Shown here: piece by piece, positions 41,920 through 53,361 of the stretch
How the letters are laid out: every line of letters starts with the position of its first letter
How positions within the stretch are numbered: position 1 is the stretch's first letter
NCBI GenBank assembly: GCA_963662175.1
Contig: OY759219.1
Location: 27,818,908 to 27,882,907, forward strand
Origin: Aradus depressus
Lineage: Eukaryota > Arthropoda > Insecta > Hemiptera > Aradidae
Length of the DNA: 64,000 nucleotides
Reading direction: 5' to 3'
Program-made: the position numbers and the translations under genes
The notes under the pieces: model-generated
Seen by the model: only the letters and a program-made list of their open reading frames with translations
What the model was told of the DNA's origin: nothing
The model's database searches: none

Positions 41920-42012
41920 CTCATAGAAATAAAATATGTTGTCTTCCCATTGTTTTCTTTCCAACCAGAAACGGTCTTCATCGCAACTTCATCATCATCA
42001 GTGGCACATCCC
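41920..42012 (-). repeat. family C, antisense
   Basis: Minus-strand order 'gtgggatgtgccactgatga', 'gttctggttgg'-like text, and 'acaacatattttatttct'. A core at 41964-42005 has mutated helix II. Confidence 0.55.
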
Positions 42013-42044
42013 ACCCTTATCCGGAATGTAGCATTAGACTCTGA

Positions 42045-42110
42045 ACTGTATAAGTGCCACTGATGATGAAAACAGGTTCTGGTTGGAAATAAAACAGTGG
42101 AGTATCTTGT
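42045..42110 (+). repeat. family C with helix II deleted
   Basis: GCCA CTGATGA T then directly GAA AACAGGTT C TGGT: the whole helix II is missing (42056-42083). With the neighbour at 41920-42012 it forms an inverted pair. Confidence 0.55.
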
Positions 42111-42360
42111 ATAATTTAATTGAGTCCCGAAGTAAAAGTATCAATTTTTGTCCGTTTACGGCCAAAATCTAATCAAATCTAAATTCAAGATTATTGCTAC
42201 AGTCGTTTTTGAGTTAGAGCGCTCAAAAAGTTCACGTGCTCACACTCAGAGACAGACATCATCGCTGAAAAGGGCAAAACGTGTTCAAGGGATCATTAAA
42301 TGTAAAAAGTAGTTGAAGACCCAACTTGGGATTTTCATAAGATTACAATTCTTTCTTTAA
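42111..42360 (+). repeat. interspersed repeat family B
   Basis: 'gagtcccgaagtaaaagt', 'cggccaaaatctaatcaaat', 'gagttagagcgctcaaaaag', 'gacagacatcatcgctgaaa' and 'cgtgttcaagggatc'. Clearest copy. Confidence 0.6.
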
Positions 42361-43163
42361 CTATAAGTTTAATAAAAAATAAAATTGAAAAAAACATTTT
42401 AAAAATTATGAACAGTGGATCCTTTAACAAAACAACAACAAAAAAGAGAAGAAAATAATAGAGATAAAAAAGAAGAAATTAGATCTGAGGGTCAAGGACT
42501 TGGGAAGAAAAGCTTTCTAAGTCTTCTTGAAGAAAAACCATGTTTAGTTACATTGAAGACAAAATGTACATCAAATGAGAACACAATTCAATGGACGGAA
42601 AGTGGTCAAGGATCCCAGTCAGTGGGTAATATGACCTTCTGGACTTGTCCCTATTTGAAAAATTGGAAAATAGAAAATGAAGAATACAGAGAAATATCCA
42701 AAGGAAATCCCAATGGAATTATTTATGTTTTTTCAAACAGTATCCTAATCCTAATTAATATTATCCATTATGAGTTAAGGGGAGATAGATTCATCGAGAA
42801 GTTACTAAGGGTGTGCCACCATCAGCCCTGTAGTCAGTGAGGTGAAGGGGCGAAGACTACAGTGAGTGGGGCATGTGGTGCGGTAAGGTACGTTGTAGCA
42901 ACACATTTTAAAATATCTTTTGATGAAGGTGCTTTGAAACAAACAACAAATTGGCCATCTCCCCAAAATATATTTATATTATTTTTATTAATGCTTTGCC
43001 ATGTTCAGGCATTATCAAAACTATTGTGACAAAATAAATTATTTATATGAAATGTAATGGTTATAAATGGCTTATTTTGTCACAAAAGTTTCAAGGATAT
43101 TTTTCTTCAACATAAAAATTAAAAAAATAAAGAAAAATAAAACATATGTGAGTTAGTTACTGT
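42361..43163. other. no supported gene
   Basis: An open frame of 141 codons (42415-42840) starts at GTG and has no domain; it is A-rich. A short inverted repeat, 'attgtgacaaaataa' and 'ttattttgtcacaaa', lies at 43022-43089. Confidence 0.45.
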
Positions 43164-43445
43164 GACTCATGCCCGGGCTTTAACTATAAGGTATCGCCTA
43201 CTACCAGAGCCCTCTTTTCTCTCTGGATGACATGAGCCCGACTCTACTATGGGAGTCCTAAATTTTGCCTACCCTAAATTTTTATTCACCTAGAGTAGGG
43301 GAGTAGCGGACATCGCTTAACGCCTCACGCGAAGAACGGCGTGCTTAGTTTTATTTTACCTGCCAGATAAAATAAACTAAGGGCCTTGGCCGGGTTTCGA
43401 ACTTGAGCTCAGTAAGCAAGCACGCATAGCACTGAGCTATGATAA
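43164..43445 (-). repeat. SINE S1, antisense, inserted at the end of a MITE
   Basis: Runs from 'catgcccgggctttaactat' to a degenerate tRNA head ('gagctcagtaagcaagcacg', 'ctgagctat'). It abuts the MITE arm at 43449, which is missing its outer bases. Confidence 0.8.
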
Positions 43446-43448
43446 ATT

Positions 43449-43691
43449 GCAGGACTTTTTTATACCAACCACATTTGTAAAGATCACTTCCCTTCTCAAT
43501 TTCATTTCGTACTGGCATTACTGGGTATAAGAAAGTCACTCTCAGAATTACGCTGTACAATGAAACAAAGGAAACTGCTGTCGTTGTAACATATACACAG
43601 TAATGTATGTAGTATGAAATGAATTTATGAGGAGAAGGGCAAGTTATCAGTAAAAACGTGGTTGGTACAAGAAAATCCTGTTATGGCCAGA
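43449..43691. mobile_element. MITE, family of 51592-51814
   Basis: Inverted arms: 'gcaggacttttttatacc' to 'aaagatcact' on the left, 'agttatcagtaaaaacgtgg' to 'ctgttatggccagatc' on the right. The left end is cut by the SINE. Overlapping minus ORFs at 43625-43930 have no domain. Confidence 0.6.
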
Positions 43692-43699
43692 TCAGATAT

Positions 43700-44218
43700 A
43701 TATTGACAATATTTCGGGACATTTTCACTTTCCTTCCTCGCTGGGGACCATTTTCCAAACAGTTGTACTGATAGTGACCAGTAGGAAAAGTGATGATAGA
43801 AGGAAGGCCAGGGATAGGGGAAATGTTGATGTTTTCCAAAACAGAGGATACAACCGACTGTTCGATATGTGACAAGTTCCGTGTTCCGTCCGATATCAGG
43901 CATCCCATTAATGAGATAAAACGGATTCAATGCATCAATGGGCCCAAATGACTCAGGGATTCGAACCCTTTCATTCTCTGTTTTATTACGTTTAATTCAG
44001 TTTTATTAGTCTATAAAACCCTTCTCTCCCTTTGGGGTGGTCCCAGTTTCCCCCTCTTCGCCTTTTCCTAATCCTACATAAAGTGTGGAAAACAGAGTTG
44101 AGAATGTCCAACTTACATCCCAACAGCCGTTAAAATGATCTTTACGACACCAAATCTCAGAGTAATAAAATTAAATGTTTACAGATTAGCTTTTTAAGTT
44201 TTACGATTTTATTGTATA
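43700..44218. other. no supported gene
   Basis: A tRNA-like 'gggattcgaaccctttc' at 43955-43971 is isolated. Otherwise nothing recognised. Confidence 0.45.
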
Positions 44219-44250
44219 CTAGCAGGTTACCCGACTTCACTCGGAGTGAA
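44219..44250 (-). mobile_element. Helitron-like 3' terminus
   Basis: Minus strand: CTCCGAGTGAAGTCGGGTAA then CCTG, CTAG (44219-44222) and T. A CCGA...TCGG hairpin just before CTAG is typical. Confidence 0.6.
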
Positions 44251-44267
44251 TTCAATAAGGTTCGTAA

Positions 44268-44440
44268 CTTTAAACAGGTTATTAACTTTAAACAGGTTAG
44301 TAACTTTAAGCAGGTTTGCAACTTTAAACAGGCTAGTAACTTCAAACAGGATATTAATTTTAGCAGGTTATTAACTTTAAACAGGTTAGTAACTTTAAAC
44401 AGGTTAGTAACTTCAAGCAGGTTAATAACTTTAGGCGAAT
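44268..44440. repeat. tandem array, about 18-20 bp
   Basis: About nine units of 'gttagtaactttaaacag', with 'tcaaacag' and 'taagcag' variants, inside the Helitron just named. Frames stay open on both strands by periodicity. Confidence 0.9.
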
Positions 44441-45411
44441 GATTCATTCCATGTTTTATTTCTTTTTTTTTTCCTTATAAGCGAGAGCTGCAGGGCTATT
44501 AGCGTTTCCTCTTTCGAGTTGACATTTAGGAATATTTAGAAACTTTCTAAAAAAAAAAATGTACATTTTTATTCTTATTCATATATTTATTATTGTCATC
44601 TTCGATTTATTTCATATATGCATATATACCTATTTGTATTTTAATCAGCACAAACATTTCAATTTTTGTTTTATTATTATTAAGATTAAAATTTTATTCT
44701 TAACGTTTTCTATGTTTTTAAGACTACTGTACAGGAGGGACAGAGAAAAACCGCGTGGGGGCTGAAGAAGGGGACAGTAAGGATTGTAAACTTGTTGAAC
44801 TTCCATTTAGTATTTAAGTCGTGGCATTAAAGATGGTAGAAATACCAAAAGTACTCTTATATATTTTGTGAAATAGACAATATGTTTGAAAAACATACGA
44901 GTTTTTCTTTATATATTTTCAACTTAATTGATTAGATCGTTCTGGGGAAGTGTTGATTCACTGACCAATTTCTTTTTTTTTTTCTCATGTTCATTACAAT
45001 TTTTGTTTGAAAACTATTATCCACTGAGACTCTACCGATACCATTTTGTATTACTTCAATGCACCCCGAATCCAAAAAAATACTAAATGTATTTCGTTAC
45101 AAATGAGAGGGGGGGGGGGGGGGGCAATGATTTCAAATTTGACCAATTTGTCGACCATTGTTAGGCTTCCATTTGACCCTCTTTAAATTGGTCTGTAATT
45201 CCGGGACAGTCCACAATCTAAGGACCCTGTTTTTATTTGAAACCTACTTTGATTAGACTCGTTATTAGTTCACCTCCAGATCATAAAATCAAGATTCTAA
45301 ATTAGGGTCTATTGTTGTTATTTTTTTAACTGGGATTGGTCAGCTTATGAATAGTACAAGTCTGGGGAAAATTCTCTCAAAGCAAAGTGTTGAGGGTTCA
45401 AATCGCTATTA
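44441..45411. other. no supported gene; G-run at 45109-45124
   Basis: AT-rich DNA with a homopolymer of about 16 G and several T runs. Confidence 0.5.
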
Positions 45412-45728
45412 GGTTAGGTTAGGTTTTATGACTCATGCCCGGGCTTTAACTACAAGGTCATATCGTCTACTACCAGAGCGCTCTCTTACTCTGAGCCCGA
45501 CACTACTCTGGACGTTCTAAATGTTGCCTACCCTAAATTTTTATTCACCCAGGGCAGGGGTCTTTAACGAATACCTGACATCGTACAGACTCGGGAACAT
45601 CGCTTAACGTCCTATCCGAATGACGTTAAGTTTATTTTACCTCCCAGATAAAATAAACTAAGGTCCTCGGTCGGGTTTCGAACCCATGTTCTTGAGCTCA
45701 GAAGTCAAGCACGCATACTATTGAACAG
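45412..45728 (-). repeat. SINE S1, antisense, near full length
   Basis: Tail 'aggttttatgactcatgccc' through the body to the tRNA-like head ('cgggtttcgaacccatg', 'gagctcagaagtcaagcacg'). Confidence 0.85.
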
Positions 45729-46343
45729 AGTTGAGTCAAAAACCCTAGTAGTGCCTATGAAATGAATGTGTTGGTACACAATTTTATATTTAAATTCAAA
45801 GCCTCATAAGAAACACATCTATTAAGGATAATGGGGAATCAGGTTAGTCAAAAACCCTAATAGTGCCTAAAAATTAGGATGAGGATTCAGAACTCTCTAT
45901 GTAAGTCAACTGTTGGATTTTTTTTTTTTTTTAAATTAATTTGTAAGCATATTTAATATTTCTGGTGACGAGGATGCGGAAGTTCATTTCAGGTTAGTGA
46001 AAGTAACACAACAATGGTTATCCAACAATGGTTATTTGTCTAATTTCTGATGACCTTAATACAATTCAATGCAAATTGAAAAAAAAAAAAGGTTCATCTT
46101 AATTTGCTTATTAGTCTGGTGAAATGACCTGAATTCTTTTGGATCAATTTTATTTTTTGATTGCTGAAAATAATGATAGCTAGTGTTCCATTGTATTCAT
46201 AAGTCAATTGTAGGAAATGTTTAAGGTCTTTCACCCAACCTGAAGATATATCGGATTATTGAACCCAACGGGCCTCACTCATCTAGATTAATATCCAACA
46301 AATGAAAATTGATGTTCCTTTTACAGGATGGCCTAGTTCATAC
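45729..46343. other. no supported gene
   Basis: Contains the paired phrase 'gtcaaaaaccctaatagtgcc' in part repeated at 45734 and 45847. No coding signal. Confidence 0.45.
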
Positions 46344-47331
46344 GAAATGGCCAGTGTATTATGACCAAACATCAAATCGGTTTTACCGGTTATATATAAG
46401 TCTTGTAGGATGTCATCAAGTTAACTTTACTCAGACCAAGCTAACTCAAACCACCAGAGAATGGCATGAAATGGCCAGTGTATTATGAACAAATATCAAA
46501 TAGGTTTTACCGGTTATATATAAGTCTTGTAGGATGTCATCAAGTTAACTTTACTCAGACCAAGCTAACTCAAACCACCAGAGAATGGCATGAAATGGCC
46601 CGTGTATTATGAACAAATATCAAATCGGTTTTACCGGTTATATATGTCTTGTAGGATGTCATCAAGTTAACTTTACTCAGACCAAGCTAACTCAAACCAC
46701 AAGAGAATGGCATGAAATGGCCAGTGTATTATGAACAAATATCAAATCGGTTTTACCGGTTATATATAAGTCTTGTAGGATGTCATCAAGTTAACTTTAC
46801 TCAGACCATGCTAACTCAAACCACCAGAGAATGGCATGAAATGGCCAATGGATTATGACCAAACATCAAATCGGTTTTACCGGTTATATATAAGTCTTGT
46901 AGGATGTCATCAAGTTAACTTTACTCAGACCAAGCTAACTCAAACCACCAGAGAATGGCATGAAATGGCCAGTGTATTATGAACAAATATCAAATCGGTT
47001 TTACCGGTTATATATAAGTCTTGTAGGATGTCATCAAGTTAACTTTACTCAGACCAAGCTAACTCAAACCACCAGAGAATGGCATGAAATGGCCCGTGTA
47101 TTATGAACAAATATCAAATCGGTTTTACCGGTTATATATGTCTTGTAGGATGTCATCAAGTTAACTTTACTCAGACCAAGCTAACTCAAACCACAAGAGA
47201 ATGGCATGAAATGGCCAGTGTATTATGAACAAATATCAAATCGGTTTTACCGGTTATATATAAGTCTTGTAGGATGTCATCAAGTTAACTTTACTCAGAC
47301 CAAGCTAACTCAAACCACCAGAGAATGGTGT
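46344..47331 (+). repeat. 124-bp tandem array, eight units, four-unit higher order
   Basis: Unit starts at 46344, 46468, 46592, 46714, 46838, 46962, 47086 and 47208. Motifs are 'gaaatggccagtgtattatg', 'atcggttttaccggttatat', 'cttgtaggatgtcatcaag' and 'ctaactcaaaccaccagag'. Units 3 and 7 share a 2-bp deletion and 'cccgtg' and 'cacaag' variants; units 1 and 5 share 'gaccaaacatc'. Confidence 0.95.
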
Positions 47332-47572
47332 GAAATGGGACGGGTTTTTCCAACTTTTCATTCTTAAACATACGTTGCCTCGACATTGACAATTTATTTT
47401 TATTTTTTACTGTAAGCTTGAAAATTAAAAATAATTTAATTTAATTTATCGTTTGAAAAAATATATTTATTTATTTATTATTTTATTTTTGTGTTATGGT
47501 TACTACAACTTTACTATTTTCCCTTATCAAAGGTCATATTTTGTTTTATATAATTTTTGAATAGTTTTTTGG

Positions 47573-47777
47573 AGGAGACAAGGAAGACCCAGGAAGAGAT
47601 GGATGGACGCAGACGATGGGGATGCAAAGTGGAGAACGCTTGAGATGGACACGAATCTTTGGGGGAAGGCCAAGGCTCGAGTGTTAAGCCTAGAGATTAA
47701 GCAAGAGCAAATCGAGATACGCCTTATAAACTCATGTGGCACCCATTTTCCTAATTTAGAAAATTTTCCGATTTGAT
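47573..47777 (+). pseudogene. LINE ORF2 C-terminal remnant
   Basis: The frame reads RRQGRPRKRWMDADDGDAKW, then RTLEMDTNLWGKAKARVLS. GRPRKRWMD...W..A is the familiar tail of RTE- and related-clade ORF2 proteins. The remnant has 68 codons to a stop. No RT is attached. It directly follows the 124-bp array. Confidence 0.6.
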
Positions 47778-48369
47778 GGAGATGCCGGTGGATGGTGGAA
47801 TGGGTTGATTCAAGTTTGTTGGCAAGTTCTGAGCGAGGCTCGTCTACAAGGTCGAAATGTACAACACGAAATTTTTCAAACCATTATTACACCTGCCTCT
47901 CATTTATTTGACTCTCGCCATAAAGTTCCTCAATTTTTTAGCCGCTTTTTCGCCTTTGTTACATTTCGTAACAAAATTGCCGAATATGTTCACTAGTCAC
48001 TTCCATGGTAAAATGTGAACTAAAGGCCTAAAGATAGGTATTCCTCAGTCAAAACAATATAAGTTAATTACTTATTAATACCTATTTAAATATTATTGGT
48101 TAACAAATCATCATCCAAAGGCAGTTGGCTTTAATTTGGTATACAAAGAGGCAATAATGAGAAACCGACATTACTTATGGGATGACCTTGATATACTCGT
48201 ATTGCTCATTGCTTATTTGAATATATATAATATATATATAGAAAAATAGGTATCTAAAAATAGGTATTTTGTAAAAAAAAAACATTGCCGTATAGGTTGT
48301 TATCTTTACTGCAATAAATCTTATTATTATCTCGGAAACGATTGTATGATATTGAAATTTGAAATGAAG
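47778..48369. other. no supported gene
   Basis: AT-rich; short ORF at 47805-47996 has no domain. Confidence 0.5.
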
Positions 48370-48560
48370 ATGTCATGAGCTCAAGATCGCGGGATCGAAA
48401 ACTTATTTTTATCTGAAAGATGAAAGAACCTTGAGCACGCCGTCCTTCTGATGAGACCTTAAGTGGTGGTCCATGGTCTGAACTCGTTACGGACCCTCAT
48501 GTTCCCTCCCCTTTGAGCTATTAGACTGTGTTTCACGAGGCACCACACTGCGGGTGGTAA
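48370..48560 (+). repeat. SINE S1-related, strongly diverged
   Basis: 'gagctcaagatcgcggga', 'tttttatctgaaagatgaaa', 'gagcacgccgtccttctg', 'gagaccttaag' and 'ggtccatggtctg'. The 3' half differs from S1. Confidence 0.6.
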
Positions 48561-48689
48561 GCAAAGTTTTGTTTTATTTTGTTACTCTGTACCCTGATAC
48601 TTTTGTTACTTTTTATAACATATATATATAATATGTATTTATATTTTATTTGCATTCTTAGATGAGCCACTGATCATATCCGAAAACTC

Positions 48690-48990
48690 AATCTCGGATT
48701 TTCGCACGAATACAATACTTCCTTACATTACAGACATAAGAAAGTAACAATTTCTTCAAGTAGCGCAATTTTGCGTTTAGTTTCGACGCAGTATTTTTAT
48801 TGGACATGTTTATGTTTTTCCTGAGGCGCTAAATTTACCTATATGGAGGGATGGAAGAGTATACAGACGGACAGACAAGCGAAGGAAAACAATAGGGTTT
48901 TCAGGTTTACGTAACTTACTTAACAATATATATATATATATTTTTTTTTTTTGTATTTATTTATCTTAAGCCACAACTATGCAAAAAATG
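48690..48990. other. family B scrap and AT microsatellite
   Basis: 'caatctcggattttcgcacg' is a family B end. A TATATA and T-run lies at 48928-48952. No gene. Confidence 0.45.
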
Positions 48991-49079
48991 CACAACCAGC
49001 GGCTGGGCTGACATGTACTGTACAAAAATAATAAAAATAAAATAAAATAATATAATTAAATATGACATGAAAGGCTTGA

Positions 49080-49640
49080 GAGAGGAAAAACACCCAGCGG
49101 TGAACCCTCATGACATCACTTCATACCAAGAGATCTCTATGTCAAACTCTCTTTAATCATCTTGGGAGATTGTGGGGTAAAGTACTTAAGATTTTGCGAA
49201 CTTCCGGATTGGTGTGTAAGTAAATTTTGGTGTAGAAACGTTGGTATAAATGCTTAATGGTTGTGTCATTGTGATGTTCAAGTCTTGTTGCTAACGTATG
49301 GTGGGCATTGCGTGATCAGTCGGAGAGTCTTGGATTGAAATATCTGTATTCTTTTGATGTTCGAAGTCTTGGCTGTACCATATATTTGTAAGCCATAGGT
49401 CCAGAGAGGTCGAAGACGATAGATATAACAATTCAGTTTTTGTCGAGTAGATAATTTAGAACGCCTATTCAAAATACTGTACAATAGTCTAAGTCGCCGG
49501 CCTAGTGTGAGTCGTGTCGTCCGAGTATGAGGGTTCCAACTCAGCCTTCTATCGAGGTTTAATCCTAAATATTTTACGGAAGGGTTATGAGGTAATGGCT
49601 GGTTTTCAATGAACTTAACAATAATAATGATCTCATTTTC
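49080..49640 (-). pseudogene. Jockey-type RT C-terminal remnant
   Basis: Read on the minus strand: VKYLGLNLDRRLSWNPHTRT, then LYSILNRRSKLSTRQKLNCY, then a block with RPLWTYGLQIYGTAKTSNIK, RIQIFQSKTLRLI, and after a frame change YQRFYTKIYLHTNPEVRKIL. This order (YLG..LD..L.W, Y...L.P.W.YG.Q.WG.A..SN, Q..QSK.LR.I) is the post-catalytic region of Jockey-clade ORF2. Stops and frameshifts show it is dead. It is a different copy from 11543-11862. Confidence 0.75.
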
Positions 49641-49740
49641 TCACTGTTTTATTTGCGACCAGAACCGGTTTTCAACCAACAGCGTTATCATCAGTGGCAC
49701 ATCCCACCCGTACAGTGTAGTGGCTAAAGGAATACTGGCC
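49630..49740 (-). repeat. family C with hammerhead-like core (49658-49698)
   Basis: Minus strand: GCCA, CTGATGA, T, AAC...GTT helix II, GAA, AACCGGTT, C, TGGT. All three helices can form. Followed by 'cgcaaataaaacagtgag'. Confidence 0.5.
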
Positions 49741-49744
49741 TGAT

Positions 49745-49912
49745 AGTAAGAGTAAACAGTGTGAAGACAACGCCTTTTATTTCTACGAGAAATGTCGTGC
49801 TACATCTTACTATCACATATGAATAAAGTAGTTCATATGTGATAGTAAGATGTTGTGGTACGGGATGTCTCACAGAAATAAAATACGTTGTCTTCCCACT
49901 GTTTTATTTTTG
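49745..49912. repeat. inverted repeat of family C 3' region
   Basis: Left arm 49752-49829 ('acagtgtgaagacaacg' to 'cttactatcacatatgaa') and right arm 49842-49912 in reverse. The loop is about 12 bp. Confidence 0.8.
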
Positions 49913-49990
49913 ACCAGAACCGGTTTTCAAAGCAACAGCGTCATCATCAGTGGAACATCCCACCCACACAGTGTAACGCAGTTGTCCTTT
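49842..49990 (-). repeat. family C with hammerhead-like core (49913-49954)
   Basis: Longest family C copy, with core TCCA, CTGATGA, T, GACGC, TGTT, GCTTT, GAA, AACCGGTT, C, TGGT. One helix II pair and the outer helix I pair are mismatched. Confidence 0.5.
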
Positions 49991-51127
49991 AACCACTTGT
50001 ATTCCTATGTATAAATTTATTAGTACATCAAAGTATTGTAACCCAGGCATGAGTCAACTAAGTATTGTCTACACACGGAACCCTTCACTGTGTTAACGTC
50101 ATAATTTACTGTCATATTTGTAAAGACTGTTCCAAATATGGTGTGGCCCTACAGAGGTCTGGTACACCCGGAAAAAAAAAAAATTTCAACTATAGAACTT
50201 TGTGGAGTTTGTCTCCTATCTTTACAGGAGTTGGCACTATACTCCAGTATTTCCAGAAGGACTTCCAAGAAGGTATTGAAAGACAGACACTCGAGGAGTG
50301 AACTAGACGGTGCTAAATCCTCCCACACGATAGATCCGCCAGAGGGTGCTGAGGTCGAACCTGATAACCTATTAAACCGTTTACAGGCCCAGCCTCACCA
50401 ATCTTGGCAGCCACGCCAAACGTAATTACCTTGATCAACCTCGGCTCCGTCTTAGATTTAAATCCGTCTGAAGGGTTTCTTCCAAGACAGTTTTCTGGCA
50501 CGACAATCAGCACATCCCCAACTATCATCGTATGAAAACTGAAAAATTTAATTATTTATGGGTCTTTAATTTTGGTTATCCATAAACAGGAGATATTGAT
50601 GGCTTTGCTTAATCTAAAGCAATGGTTATTAATATTTTTAGTAGTCACATAAGGGGCAATCCACAAAATACGTCACGCAAAATTCCCGCATTTTTACTCT
50701 CTCCCTCTCTCTTTGTCACGATGCATCACATTTTTTTCAACCCCCTACCTAATAATACGTCACAAAACCTGGACCTCCCCAAAATCAATGATAACTTTTA
50801 TGATTATTAGTAACATACAAAAATTATGTCTGAACAATCTCATTTATACATAGAATTTTTGTTAATACAAAATTATTGTTAATCTTTGACGATTTATTGC
50901 ACTGGTTATTAAAATAAAAACTATTGATTAAATATTTAAATATTTTCATTAAATAAACGTCAATAATTATTTATTTATCAAAGGAAAAAAAAAAGGTTAG
51001 TCCTATCGAAACATTGACTCTTACCAAAATTATTCCTTATACAATTTTGAATCACCAATAAGCTTGAGATTTGAGATGTAATCAATGGGCCAAAAGTTAT
51101 AGCGCCCCGGAGAAATATATATAAGGA
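49991..51127. other. no supported gene
   Basis: ORFs at 50065-50301, 50138-50425 and 50313-50528 overlap each other and have no domain. Confidence 0.45.
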
Positions 51128-51470
51128 GGTTAGGTTAGGTTTTATGACTCATGCCCGGGCTTTAACTACGAGGTCATATCGCCTACTACTAGAGCGCTCT
51201 TTTGTGACTCTGGTGGACATGAGCCCGACTCTACTGTGGGAGTCCTAAATTTTACTTACCCTACATTTTTATTCACCTAGGGCAGGGGTCTTTAACGAGT
51301 ACCTGATATCGTACAGGCTCCCATCGATTAACGTCCCATCCAAAGGACGGCGTGCTTAAGTTTACTTTACCTCCCAGATAAAATAAACTAAGGGCCTCGG
51401 TCGGGTTTCGAACCCACGTTCTTGAGCTCAGAAGACAAGCATGCATACCATTGAGCTACCGGCGCCCTCT
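51128..51470 (-). repeat. SINE S1, antisense, near full length
   Basis: Tail 'gttaggttttatgactcatg' to the intact head ('cgggtttcgaacccacg', 'accattgagctaccggcgcc'). Confidence 0.9.
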
Positions 51471-51591
51471 AATATCTATGAGGAATATATACAAGTAATT
51501 TTTAAATCGTAACTCTTAGCAACGAACTTTAAAATATGGTTAATGCATTGGTAGTTTTCTTTGAAAAATATTAAAAATTAAGTAAAATATA

Positions 51592-51814
51592 TGTGAGGTG
51601 GCCATTACAGGATTTTCTTACACCAACAACGCTAACAGATCACTCTCTCTCTCTCTCTCTCCTTCTCAAAAATCATTTCAATTTGTCTTTTTGTAAAGCG
51701 TTATCTTGAGAGTAGACATTCTTATACCCAGTAATGCCAGTATGAAGGGGGAAAGAGAGAGTGATCTGTAAAAATGTGATTGGTATAAGAAAGTCCTGTA
51801 ATGGCCACATCACA
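51592..51814. mobile_element. MITE with long inverted repeats (223 bp)
   Basis: Left 'tgtgaggtggccattacagg' and, reversed, right 'tgtgatgtggccattacagg'. Pairing continues for about 55 bp to 'agatcactctct'. The centre carries a CT repeat and 'acccagtaatgccag'. No coding. Relatives at 43449-43691 and 39118-39300. Confidence 0.8.
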
Positions 51815-52750
51815 ATTTATTTATTTTTTTAATATATTTTTTTATATATTTTCATAAGTTACTAAAGCACTTATAGTAACTAACCGAGCAACTCTCTGAT
51901 ATCCTACTAGTATAATATAAATGAAACATTTGTCATATAGAATTTAATAGGGAAACAGTTGAGATTATATCAAGAAAATTGATTTTCACTCAAACGTTGG
52001 TAGGTTAAGTGGAAATCAATAGTTTACTCATTTCTAGCATTAGAGTTTAATGGAAAATGAGAATAAATATGAGAAATATCTCTCATTCCTATATTAATTA
52101 TTTATATTTTCAAAATGCATGGAATTCAAATTCAAAATAATAATTCACATAACCGCTATGAATAGAATTTTTTAATAAATTGAAGAAAAAAAAAATCCTT
52201 ATGTTTGAATTTTATTCTAACGAAGTTATTGTTATATATAATTATTGGTAAACCAAAAAACCATAATGTTTTCCTTCACGTGTCTGTCCGTCTGTCTACT
52301 TTCCCATTGTCCATATAAGTAAATTTATTGTGGCAGTTCAACCTCTTGCTTGGGACCATCGCTTAAATTTTTTCTTGAAAAACGGGTACAAATTTCTGAA
52401 AAATGCTTCGTTGGAAATAGACTCAAAATTGCGATGCACTAAAAAAAAGTATTTTTCAAAAAAATTCAAGTTAAAAGTATTGGAGCACTCAACATGAATC
52501 GGGAGCTAGTTTCCCAAAATTTTCAAAATGTTTGTTGTTAATGGCGCAAATGCATGTAAAGTCTTTATAATGCGTACTTTTTCGCCTAGAGGTAACCCAA
52601 AATAGGAAAAACATATCGTCGGCCTAAACGTGATACTTCGTAAGCGACATTTTTCACGTTTAGACCGACGAAAAATATGCTGCTACTTAATTTATAATTA
52701 CTTACTTACTGCTACTTAATTTATAAATTACTTGAAGAAAATTTACTTTC
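51815..52750. other. no supported gene
   Basis: AT-rich. A short inverted pair, 'gtcggcctaaacgtga' and 'tcacgtttagaccgac', lies at 52598-52664. Confidence 0.45.
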
Positions 52751-52861
52751 TTATAAAATATAAGACATGTACATATTCAAATGAAAATCCGAGCTCGAGT
52801 TTTCAATGAGTTTCCACAAGTCCCATGTTTTGACAATTTTCGCGATGATGTCTGTCTTTGT
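52751..52861 (-). repeat. interspersed repeat family B, antisense scrap
   Basis: 'gaaaatccgagctcgagtt' and 'ttcgcgatgatgtctgtct' in reverse order to 3425-3540. Confidence 0.55.
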
Positions 52862-53095
52862 TAGTTAGCTATTGTGCCTGATGCCTGGGCTCAAACTATG
52901 ACGTCATGTCTACTACCTGAGCGCTCTTTCGTCACTCTGGTGGACATGAGCCCGACTCTACTGTGGGAGCCCTAAACAGGCTCGGGACCATCGCTTAACT
53001 TTTCAACCGAAGGACTAAGGCTCTAAGGTCTTTTCATCTCCCAGATAAGAAACAGCCTCAACAGGGTTTCGAACCCGTGATCTTACGCTCGATAG
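52862..53095 (-). repeat. SINE S1 variant, antisense, internal deletion
   Basis: From 'gtgcctgatgcctgggctca' through 'cttttcaaccgaagga', 'ttttcatctcccagataaga' to 'gggtttcgaacccgtgatc'. Confidence 0.8.
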
Positions 53096-53361
53096 AAACA
53101 CAAATCCGATTAGTTTTTGGCAGAAATCGTACGAAAGTTAATACCACTTTATTTCGAATCATTAAGTACACTTTACAAGATACCATTTATCAAAAATCGT
53201 AAACGTAATTATTATTACTGTGAATGTGCGCCAACGAATCTCTTCGTTGTGTGATTTGAACAATTCTCTCTATTTTTTGATTTTAACTTTTTTTTTTTTT
53301 CTTGTAACTTTCCCGTCTTAACTGCTCTGACATCAATTACAGAAAGTTTTTCCAACCTTTT

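Noticed and set aside
42415..42840. 141-codon open frame
   Set aside because: Starts at GTG, very A-rich, no recognised domain, and surrounded by repeats. Could be chance.
43955..43971. Possible tRNA gene (gggattcgaaccctttc)
   Set aside because: Only a B-box-like piece; no acceptor or anticodon stem around it.
47805..47996. Short ORF after the LINE remnant
   Set aside because: No similarity to LINE C termini and no domain.
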